Origin: Actinomycetota bacterium
GTDB lineage: Bacteria; Actinomycetota; Thermoleophilia; Solirubrobacterales; Solirubrobacteraceae
DNA: 7,639 nt
Direction: 5' to 3'
Assembly (NCBI GenBank): GCA_903970315.1
Contig: CAJCIJ010000236.1
Location: 1 to 7,639, forward strand
This document shows, piece after piece, positions 1 through 4,749 of this stretch. How positions within the stretch are numbered: position 1 is the first letter of the stretch; every line of letters starts with the position of its first letter. The notes below the pieces were generated by a model that was given only the letters and a program-made list of their open reading frames with translations, searched no databases and was not told where the DNA came from. The position numbers were made by a program, and so were the translations under genes.

Positions 1-443
1 TCGATCTCGTCGAAGTTGTCGATGACTATCAGCCCCACGCCGGCATCGAGTCCCGCCTGCAGCTCGGCCCTGGACTTGGCGTTGCCGTGGAACACGATGC
101 GCTCGGGGGCAAAGCCGGCGCGCAGGGCCAGGTACAGCTCGCCGCCGCTGGCCACGTCGCACCACAGGCCCTCCTGCGCGAAGAGCTCCAGGACAGCGAT
201 GCAGGGGAAGGCCTTGGAGGCGAACACGACGCTCATGGGCGCGCCAGGGGCATCGTGGGCGGCCGTCATGAACGCACGCGCTCGCGCTCGCAGATCGTCC
301 TCGGCGACGACGTAGGCAGGGGTGCCGTACTCGGCGCCAAGCTCGATCAGGTCACAGCCACCGACCTCGACGCGCTGGCGCTCGTTGAGCCGGCTGCCCA
401 GGGGAAAGACGCCCAGCAGTCCCGTGCTTGTCTGGATGGCCAT
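1..443 (-). CDS. lysA: Diaminopimelate decarboxylase, N-terminal part (runs off the window)
   Basis: LysA is a PLP-dependent fold-type III enzyme that decarboxylates meso-diaminopimelate to L-lysine in the cytoplasm, the last step of lysine synthesis, drawing on the same precursor used for peptidoglycan cross-links. Only the first 147 codons are present. Seen directly: FASKAFPC at residues 74-81, matching the family's Y-A-x-K-A PLP-lysine motif, with K77 as the Schiff-base lysine; CDVASGGEL at 95-103; and FHGNAKS at 118-124, matching the family HGNNKS motif. The start is the ATG at 443-441, giving the N-terminus MAIQTSTGLLGVFPLGS. No Shine-Dalgarno sequence precedes it, but a CATAAT hexamer lies ten bases upstream, so the mRNA may be leaderless or nearly so. 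It is divergent from htpX. An alanine racemase or ornithine decarboxylase-like relative is less likely given the motif set. The catalytic C-terminal half is outside the window. Confidence 0.93.
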   Translation of the reverse strand, partial: MAIQTSTGLLGVFPLGSRLNERQRVEVGGCDLIELGAEYGTPAYVVAEDDLRARARAFMTAAHDAPGAPMSVVFASKAFPCIAVLELFAQEGLWCDVASGGELYLALRAGFAPERIVFHGNAKSRAELQAGLDAGVGLIVIDNFDEI

Positions 444-453
444 GGTGGCAGAG

Positions 454-482
454 ATTATGGGGGATGCATACGGCCAAGCCAC
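454..482 (-). promoter_or_regulatory. Candidate lysA promoter, near-leaderless
   Basis: On the minus strand, CATAAT at 459-454 resembles a -10 box and would place the transcription start at about 445-448, two to five bases before the lysA ATG at 443. The matching -35 window, with a 17-base spacer, would be 482-477 (GTGGCT), a poor match, as is common in high-GC actinobacteria. The absence of any Shine-Dalgarno-like sequence before the ATG agrees with a leaderless message. This is based on hexamer appearance and spacing only. Confidence 0.35.
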
Positions 483-562
483 GCCGCGGCATACCCCAAG
501 CCGTGGCATGGCAACGCGGACCCGGCCCCGCCCCGGCACACGGCCGCGCCCTGCCGTGGCAT
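483..562. repeat. Three copies of decamer GCCGYGGCAT in the lysA-htpX gap
   Basis: The copies are at 483-492 (GCCGCGGCAT), 500-509 (GCCGTGGCAT) and 553-562 (GCCGTGGCAT), all in the same orientation. Start-to-start distances are 17 and 53 bases. The first copy sits immediately upstream of the expected lysA -35 window, and the third overlaps the expected htpX -35 window. Such placement suits a shared regulator binding site, but that role is inferred. In very GC-rich DNA, short GC decamers also recur by chance. Confidence 0.45.
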
Positions 563-571
563 CCGTGGGCG

Positions 572-595
572 TATGGCACAATCGCTGGCGGAAGG
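572..595 (+). promoter_or_regulatory. Candidate htpX -10 box and ribosome binding site
   Basis: CACAAT at 577-582 is a plausible -10 hexamer, giving a start near 589. It is followed at once by a Shine-Dalgarno-like GGAAGG at 590-595, seven bases before the htpX ATG at 603. The leader would thus be only about 14 bases. No good -35 is visible. The binding site decides for the ATG at 603 over the in-frame ATG at 573, which has no comparable site and would fall inside the proposed promoter. Confidence 0.35.
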
Positions 596-602
596 CACTT
601 CA

Positions 603-1523
603 ATGGCGCGCAAACGACCCCAGGGATTTGGCAGAGACACGGGCCTACAGGCCCGGATGGTGCTGACCATGTTCCTGCTGGGGCTGCTGTACGTGGCGTT
701 CATAGGAGCGCTGTTTGCAGCCGGCGCCGGGGCCATCCTGATCGGTGTGGTGGCAGTGGTGCTGCTGTTGGTGCAGCTGTCCACTGCCGACAAGCTCGCG
801 CTGGCGACCCTGGGGGCCAAACAGGTCTCGCCGCAGGAGGAGCCCGAACTGCACGCAATCATCGAACGTCTTTGCGTGCAGGCCAACCTGCCCAAGCCGC
901 GGGTGGCAGTGATCGAGAGCCCCATGCCCAACGCGTGCGCCATGGGCCGCTCGCCGAAGTCGGCAACGGTGTGCGCGACACGCGGGATCCTGCAGCTGCT
1001 TGACGGCGCCGAGCTGGAGGGCGTGATCGGGCACGAGCTGACCCACGTGATCAACCGTGACGTGATGGTGATGACGCTGGCAAGCTTCTTCGCCACCCTG
1101 GCGGCCATGGTGGCCCAGTTTGCACTGTTCATGGGTGCGTTCGGCGGTGGCGGCTACGGACGCGGCGCCCGCGACGAGGAGGAGGACATCCTGATCGTTC
1201 TGCTCGTCGCCGCAGTTGTCTATGCGATCTCGTTCGTGCTTCTGCAAGCGCTCTCGCGCTACCGCGAGTTTGCAGCCGACCGCGGCTCGGCGGTGTTGAC
1301 AGGTCGCCCCAGCGCGCTGTCGTCGGCACTGCTGAAGATCGACGGGGCGATGCAGCGAACTCCGAGCCGGGATCTTCGCGTCGCCGAAGGGCTCAGCGCT
1401 TTCTTCATCATCCCGGCGCGCAGCAAGGAATCGCTGATGAACCTGTTCGCCGACCACCCGCCCCTGGACAAGCGCCTGGCGGCACTGAGTCGCCTGGAGG
1501 CCCAGCTCCAGGGCACGGCGTAG
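603..1523 (+). CDS. htpX: Zinc metalloprotease HtpX (M48 family)
   Basis: HtpX is an inner-membrane M48 zinc endopeptidase that removes damaged or misfolded membrane proteins during envelope stress. The 306-residue length is normal for the family. Seen directly: two hydrophobic N-terminal segments (about 20-38 and 40-58), the HELTH zinc motif at 144-148, two further membrane segments (about 155-180 and 195-217), REFAADR at 221-227 with E222 as the likely third zinc ligand, and a C-terminal FADHPPLDKRLAAL block (282-295) typical of HtpX. A Gly-rich then acidic linker (181-195) separates membrane segments three and four. The ATG at 603 has GGAAGG seven bases upstream and gives a family-like N-terminus. 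An in-frame ATG at 573 would add ten unsupported residues. The stop is 17 bases before pspAB, so the two are probably one operon. Confidence in the family is very high; its specific substrates are unknown. Confidence 0.96.
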   Translation: MARKRPQGFGRDTGLQARMVLTMFLLGLLYVAFIGALFAAGAGAILIGVVAVVLLLVQLSTADKLALATLGAKQVSPQEEPELHAIIERLCVQANLPKPRVAVIESPMPNACAMGRSPKSATVCATRGILQLLDGAELEGVIGHELTHVINRDVMVMTLASFFATLAAMVAQFALFMGAFGGGGYGRGARDEEEDILIVLLVAAVVYAISFVLLQALSRYREFAADRGSAVLTGRPSALSSALLKIDGAMQRTPSRDLRVAEGLSAFFIIPARSKESLMNLFADHPPLDKRLAALSRLEAQLQGTA

Positions 1524-1540
1524 GAAAGGGACTGGTCGGG

Positions 1541-2230
1541 GTGGGGCTGCGGGACATCCTCACGGGCCGGAGCGCCGTTGCGGGGCCGGCGCCGGAGAAG
1601 CTCTTTGCCATCTCCACGGCCTACATTGCGCTTCAGACCGAATACGACACCGTGCCCACGGGCAGGGCGGCGATCGTGTTCCAGCCGCTTGCAACGAGCG
1701 AGTTTGAGGCCACGATGCGCGAAATGGAAGCGGTGGTGACAGCAACGGGCGCCGAGGGCGGCACGCAGGTGGCCTCCCAGGACGACACCTACGGTTACCG
1801 CTGGATGGTGGTCAGCAGTGCGCCGGGCCAGCCCAGCGTCGAAGACCTTGCAGTGGCGATCAACGCCGTCTCGGACTCGATCGAGGGTGGCGGCCACGGC
1901 GAGCGGCTGCTTTGCGCAGTGTTCGCCTTCCAGCACTCCACCGGTGCCTCGGAAGCGGGGGCAGCCGCAGAAGGTGCCGCCGCCGATCGCGCCCCCAACG
2001 TGCCGACCTGGGCGGCCGATCTGAGCTCGGGGGCGCTGACGCCGGGCGATGGAAAGGTCTACTTCATCTACAACTACAAGCGCGGCTACTGGTACCCGTT
2101 CGTGCCCGCCGCCGGCGATCAGCAGCGCTCGACCGAACGTGAGCTTCAGCTGAAGGCCCAGATGGCCAAGGAGCTGCCCATCGAGCCCGAGATGGACCGC
2201 TGGTTCCCGCTCTGGGGAATCCCCATCTGA
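1541..2230 (+). CDS. pspAB: PspA-associated protein PspAB
   Basis: PspAB is a cytoplasmic protein of unknown mechanism, found with PspA, PspAA and HtpX in actinobacterial phage-shock-type systems. The 229-residue product starts MGLRDILTGR, like other PspAB proteins. It carries a central GERLLCAVFAF segment (120-130), VYFIYNYKRGYWYPF (173-187) and a conserved end, ELQLKAQMAKELPIEPE then RWFPLWG (220-226). It has no signal peptide or membrane span. Residues about 132-168, between the two central conserved blocks, form an Ala/Gly-rich insert that looks disordered. The GTG start at 1541 follows a GGAAAGGG ribosome site (1523-1530) that overlaps the htpX stop, consistent with one transcript and perhaps coupled translation. 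Assignment is by motif recognition. The biochemical role is not established; acting with HtpX or on PspA is inferred from gene neighbourhood. Confidence 0.85.
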   Translation: MGLRDILTGRSAVAGPAPEKLFAISTAYIALQTEYDTVPTGRAAIVFQPLATSEFEATMREMEAVVTATGAEGGTQVASQDDTYGYRWMVVSSAPGQPSVEDLAVAINAVSDSIEGGGHGERLLCAVFAFQHSTGASEAGAAAEGAAADRAPNVPTWAADLSSGALTPGDGKVYFIYNYKRGYWYPFVPAAGDQQRSTERELQLKAQMAKELPIEPEMDRWFPLWGIPI

Positions 2231-2240
2231 CCCGCCCTGC

Positions 2241-2261
2241 GCGCGACCGCCGGGCTCGCGC
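2241..2261. terminator. Weak hairpin between convergent pspAB and pspAA
   Basis: GCGCGA (2241-2246) and TCGCGC (2256-2261) form a six-base-pair stem with a nine-base loop in the 57-base gap between the convergent pspAB and pspAA stop codons. There is no T-rich tract on either side. It may help end transcription from both directions, but a hairpin this short arises easily in DNA of this composition. Confidence 0.25.
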
Positions 2262-2287
2262 CAGCGGCCCATGCGGGGCGCAAAGTC

Positions 2288-2566
2288 CTACTCGGGCAGC
2301 CAGCCCTCGCCGGTGAAGTCGTTGACGGCCTCCGACAGGGAGGTGTCGGCCGGCGGCAGAATCAGGTCCGAGGCGTCAAGCGCCTCGTCGTCAAGCGGAG
2401 TCCCGTTGGCGCGCACGAAATCTATGAGCTTGGAGAAGCCGGCATCAAAGGCCTGCTCGTCGCCGCGCTCAAGCGCGTGAAAGACGTCCTGGTCAAGGGC
2501 GTCCAGCTGCGCCTCGTGGGCCTCATCGACGCGAAACTGGTCCTCCCCGGAGATGCGCACGATCAT
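2288..2566 (-). CDS. pspAA: PspA-associated protein PspAA
   Basis: PspAA is a small soluble protein encoded beside pspA in actinobacteria and archaea and thought to work with PspA in membrane-stress responses; its mechanism is unknown. The 92-residue product is of usual size. It starts MIVRISGEDQFRVDE and has an acidic helical middle (about 18-53), then GTPLDDEAL (55-63), DLILPPADTSLSEA (67-80) and a GWLPE end, all typical of the family. It has no signal peptide, membrane span or Cys. The ATG (2566-2564) overlaps the pspA stop as ATGA, so translation is almost certainly coupled and the two proteins are probably made in related amounts. The gene ends in TAG 57 bases from the convergent pspAB. 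Confidence 0.88.
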   Translation of the reverse strand: MIVRISGEDQFRVDEAHEAQLDALDQDVFHALERGDEQAFDAGFSKLIDFVRANGTPLDDEALDASDLILPPADTSLSEAVNDFTGEGWLPE

Positions 2567-3411
2567 GCGCCGGAGCCCCCGGACTCGCTGGGCGCCTCGG
2601 TGGCATCGGCGGGGTCCGCAGCAGCCGCTGCCGGGGCCTCTCCGGCCGGCGCTGCCGCAACCTGGTCGGCAGCGGGCGCCTCGATCTCGCCGGCCGGGGC
2701 AGGGCCTGAAAGCTCGGCCTTCATCTTGGCCATTTCGTCATCGACAGCGGACTGGTTGGACAGCTGCTTGAGCTGCTTGTCCAGGTCGTCTTCGCCGGAG
2801 CCAAGCTCGGTCACATCGTCAAAGGCGCCGGCTGCTTCAAGCTCGCCCACCGCATCGGCGCGCGCCTTCATGTTTTCGGTCTTGTCGACGGCACGCTGCA
2901 TCGCCAGCCCAACGTCGGCCATCTGCTCGCCAACGCCGCTTGCGGCTTCCGAGATCTGCACCTGTGCCTCGGCGGCCGAGTACTGCGCCTTGATGACCTC
3001 CTTCTTGGTGCGGAACGCTTCGATCTTGGCGCGGAGCTTCTGCTCGGAATCGATCAGCTTTTCCTGCTGCTGTTCGAGTTCCTTGACCTGCGTGTCCAGC
3101 GACTGAAGCTCAGTCTGGGCGACGTTCTTGCGTTCCAGGGCCACCCGCGCAAGATCTTCCTTGCCCTGGGCCATGGCCTGGCGCGCCTGGGTGTCCAGCT
3201 TGACGAGCTGCTGCTGCAGCGTGTTCTCCTGAAGCTGAAGGCGCTTCTTGGCGGTCACCACGTCGGCGACGCCCTTCTTGACGTTCTGGAGCTGTTCGAT
3301 CTGCTTCTGGTAGCTGTAGTCCAGCGTCGCCGCGGGATCTTCGGCCCGATCCAGGAGCTTTGAGACCCTGGCCTTCACGACAGTGGAAACGCGGCCGGTT
3401 ATCCCGGGCAT
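2563..3411 (-). CDS. pspA: Phage shock protein A (PspA/IM30/Vipp1 family)
   Basis: PspA is a peripheral membrane protein of the ESCRT-III-like PspA/Vipp1 family; it oligomerises on stressed membranes and limits leakage of the proton gradient. The 282-residue product begins with a short segment able to form the membrane-binding amphipathic helix (1-22), then AEDPAATLDYSYQKQIE (23-39), a family signature. A long Gln/Lys/Glu-rich coiled coil runs to about 185, followed by acidic helices to about 235. From about 236 to 282 there is a Pro/Ala-rich tail (PAPAG, APAAD, APAGEAPAAAAA) ending in Ser/Gly. The tail makes it longer than E. coli PspA (about 222) and is presumably disordered. The ATG is preceded by AGGAGGGT (3428-3421), a strong ribosome site. 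pspAA follows with a four-base overlap. A 97-base gap separates it from the peptidase gene upstream on the same strand, so it may have its own promoter or be reached by read-through. Confidence 0.95.
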   Translation of the reverse strand: MPGITGRVSTVVKARVSKLLDRAEDPAATLDYSYQKQIEQLQNVKKGVADVVTAKKRLQLQENTLQQQLVKLDTQARQAMAQGKEDLARVALERKNVAQTELQSLDTQVKELEQQQEKLIDSEQKLRAKIEAFRTKKEVIKAQYSAAEAQVQISEAASGVGEQMADVGLAMQRAVDKTENMKARADAVGELEAAGAFDDVTELGSGEDDLDKQLKQLSNQSAVDDEMAKMKAELSGPAPAGEIEAPAADQVAAAPAGEAPAAAAADPADATEAPSESGGSGA

Positions 3412-3486
3412 CTGGGTAGGACCCTCCTGTTAGCTTTGCGTGGAAGGGCAAGCGTAGCCGAAGCGGTCACGCAGAGCCGCACGTGG

Positions 3487-3506
3487 GACCCCTGGTTCAG
3501 GGCGTC
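3487..3506 (-). terminator. Hairpin just after the peptidase stop codon
   Basis: On the minus strand, three bases after the peptidase TAA, GAC-G-CCCTG, an AAC loop and CAGGG-GTC form a stem of eight pairs with one bulged G (3506-3487). This is the best terminator candidate between the peptidase and pspA. There is no U-tract, so it would be a non-canonical or factor-assisted terminator, or an attenuator that lets some transcripts read on into pspA. Confidence 0.4.
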
Positions 3507-3508
3507 GG

Positions 3509-4357
3509 TTACAGGCCGACGGGGTGGCGCACGACAAACCCGTGGTTTTCGGGTCGCAGCGGTCGCCAGCGGGGGCCCTGCTCGTTGGTTGGGTCATCGA
3601 CGGGGCTGGTGTCGAGGCGCACCCCGGCAACGGTCATGTATGCATGACCGCCGTTGGCGAAGATGGTCACCCATTCCCCGCTCCCCTTGCCACCGAATGA
3701 CTCGAATTCCGACGAGTCCTCGGGGGCGGGCAGCAGGTTGTCTCCGTGCAGGGCATAGGAGACCGAGCCCGAGCAGTCATAACCCGGCGACTTCCAGCTG
3801 CCGTGTCCGCCGCCGTAGATGTAGGGCAGGCCAATCAGTTCATCGCCGGCCCAGATGATCTTCTGCACTGCGGCGGGAGCTTCCATTGGAGCGGCCGCCA
3901 AGCCTTCGATGATCTGTGCAGTGCGACCGGGGACGAGCAGCTTGGGCTTTGCCTGCGCGACGATGCTCACGACCGCGCCACCGGTGGCAGCGTCCAGCAC
4001 TTCGGGTGTGGCGGGTCGCTGGTAGGGGACAGCCTGGCCGGTAGCCGACAGCTCAAAGATGGGGCCCGTGTAGGTCATGTTGGTCGTGTGCCCCGTGATT
4101 GGGGCCCGGCGGTGCTTACGCGCGCCAGGTGTCGGCAGCACTCCGCCGGTGGCCGCCGGTGAGACGGTGGCGGGCGTCGTGGACGAAGGGGCCGTCGTGG
4201 TGGCTGGAGCCGCGGGGGTCGCAGTTGACCCCGTGCCCGGCGCCGTTTCGGCGGCCGCAGCGGCGGTTGAAAAGGCCACGCCGAACAGTGCGCACAGGGC
4301 AAGTGCGGCGCCAACAACCCTGTTCACAAACGAAGCTGTGATGAATCGCAGCTGCAA
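3509..4357 (-). CDS. Secreted NlpC/P60 (C40) peptidoglycan endopeptidase
   Basis: NlpC/P60 enzymes are papain-like cysteine peptidases that cut peptide stems of peptidoglycan outside the membrane. The 282-residue product has a signal peptide: a hydrophobic run at about 13-30, then an Ala-rich stretch with likely cleavage near AAA-AE at 36. A Thr/Ala/Pro-rich linker (38-75) and a middle region of no recognised fold follow. The catalytic domain occupies about 165-282. C195 in YDCSGSVSYAL is the nucleophile and H238 in NGGHAYMTVAG the base. The residue twelve after H238, where the third catalytic His often lies, is T250; H272 is the only downstream His apart from H278. The start is TTG at 4357, with GAGG four bases upstream; an in-frame stop (4378-4376) rules out a longer form. 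GTG at 4327 is the alternative and still leaves a good signal peptide. A c-di-AMP riboswitch occupies the leader. Confidence 0.88.
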   Translation of the reverse strand: MQLRFITASFVNRVVGAALALCALFGVAFSTAAAAAETAPGTGSTATPAAPATTTAPSSTTPATVSPAATGGVLPTPGARKHRRAPITGHTTNMTYTGPIFELSATGQAVPYQRPATPEVLDAATGGAVVSIVAQAKPKLLVPGRTAQIIEGLAAAPMEAPAAVQKIIWAGDELIGLPYIYGGGHGSWKSPGYDCSGSVSYALHGDNLLPAPEDSSEFESFGGKGSGEWVTIFANGGHAYMTVAGVRLDTSPVDDPTNEQGPRWRPLRPENHGFVVRHPVGL

Positions 4358-4360
4358 TGG

Positions 4361-4368
4361 ACCTCTTT
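4361..4368 (-). promoter_or_regulatory. Ribosome binding site for the TTG-started peptidase
   Basis: AAAGAGGT (4368-4361, minus strand) puts GAGG four bases before the TTG at 4357, close but workable spacing. It is the only Shine-Dalgarno-like sequence near either possible start and so favours the TTG over the GTG at 4327. It lies five bases after the closing stem of the riboswitch aptamer. A CCTC at 4506-4503, just before the aptamer, could pair with its GAGG, a possible way for the folded RNA to hide the site. Confidence 0.55.
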
Positions 4369-4373
4369 CGTTG

Positions 4374-4494
4374 GCCTACGGGGTTAGCTGACGGGCTAGC
4401 GCTAAAAGAGCCTGCGCTTCTCACGGATTCACCGTGCGATTCGCCCCAACAACTTGGGTCCCCCGTTCTCGGGCTCCTGACCAGAGATTCGGCG
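4374..4494 (-). promoter_or_regulatory. ydaO-type cyclic di-AMP riboswitch
   Basis: The ydaO/yuaA aptamer binds two c-di-AMP molecules and generally lowers expression of wall-hydrolase, potassium and osmolyte genes when c-di-AMP is high. Conserved blocks in order on the minus strand: GCCGAATC (4493-4486), GGGGGACCCAA (4464-4454 region), TTGGGGCGAATC (4449-4438), a GGCTCTTTTAGC segment (4412-4401 region), CCCGTCAGCTAACCCCGTA (4395-4377) and GGC (4376-4374), which pairs with the opening GCC to close P1. A variable hairpin, CACGGTGAATCCGTG (4436-4422), sits between blocks, as in other members. The start codon is only 16 bases after P1, leaving no room for a terminator, so control is probably at translation initiation; this is an inference. 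Association of this riboswitch with NlpC/P60 and resuscitation-type hydrolases is well established in actinobacteria. Confidence 0.93.
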
Positions 4495-4506
4495 ATGTGG
4501 GCGAGG

Positions 4507-4512
4507 ACCCTA
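4507..4512 (-). promoter_or_regulatory. Candidate -10 box for the riboswitch-peptidase transcript
   Basis: TAGGGT (4512-4507, minus strand) fits the TANNNT pattern and would start transcription near 4500, just ahead of the first conserved aptamer block at 4493, so that the whole riboswitch is transcribed. No convincing -35 lies 16-18 bases upstream. The position is attractive, but the hexamer is weak evidence on its own. Confidence 0.3.
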
Positions 4513-4694
4513 CCAAAGCCGTGGGACGGCTGTTGCGCATCACGGCCCAATCGGGGCCAGATCGCCGCATTTTGGGCGGTTTGGGCCGCTTTGGCAGTTG
4601 CAGACACCGAAGTTGGCGTCGCCTGTATGGGCTGGCTGTACGCTCCTGTGTCCCATGCCCCCTCCCACGCACCGCCTCGCACGGCACCGGCCAA
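4513..4694. other. Non-coding divergent gap with short phased repeats and hairpins
   Basis: This is the central part of the 392-base gap between the peptidase and lipoprotein genes. I find no gene or known RNA here. Visible structure: an inverted repeat GGCCC/GGGCC (4544-4548, 4554-4558); three TTTGG units at 4571, 4580 and 4590, spaced nine and ten bases; and CCGC-GCGG-CCGC (4565-4568, 4576-4579, 4586-4589), whose middle arm can pair with either neighbour. One of these could be a regulator site for the divergent promoters. No convincing lipoprotein promoter is visible. Confidence 0.3.
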
Positions 4695-4744
4695 GCGCGC
4701 GCCCCGCTGTGGGTCGGCGGCGCGCTGCCTTGCGGACGGCCGCC
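4695..4744 (+). promoter_or_regulatory. Mutually exclusive hairpins before the lipoprotein start
   Basis: Arm A is GCGCGCGCC (4695-4703), arm B is GGCGGCGCGC (4716-4725) and arm C is GCCGCC (4739-4744). A pairs with B over nine pairs with one bulged base. C pairs with GGCGGC (4716-4721) over six pairs. Both use the same bases of arm B, so only one can form. Arm C ends five bases before the ATG at 4750, in the region where a ribosome would bind. This resembles an attenuator or translational switch, but GC-only arms form by chance in such DNA. Confidence 0.3.
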
Positions 4745-4749
4745 AAGTG

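Noticed and set aside
573..602. Earlier in-frame ATG at 573 for htpX
   Set aside because: It has no ribosome site and overlaps the probable -10 region; the ATG at 603 has GGAAGG at good spacing and gives a family-like N-terminus.
1259..2272. Long leftward open frame opposite htpX and pspAB
   Set aside because: It is antisense to two well-recognised genes, its product is rich in Arg, Gly and His with no family motifs, and long antisense frames are expected in DNA of this GC content.
4357..4749. Upstream in-frame extension of the lipoprotein gene (adds 131 residues)
   Set aside because: The extension overlaps the riboswitch on the other strand and would bury the lipoprotein signal and lipobox inside the protein.
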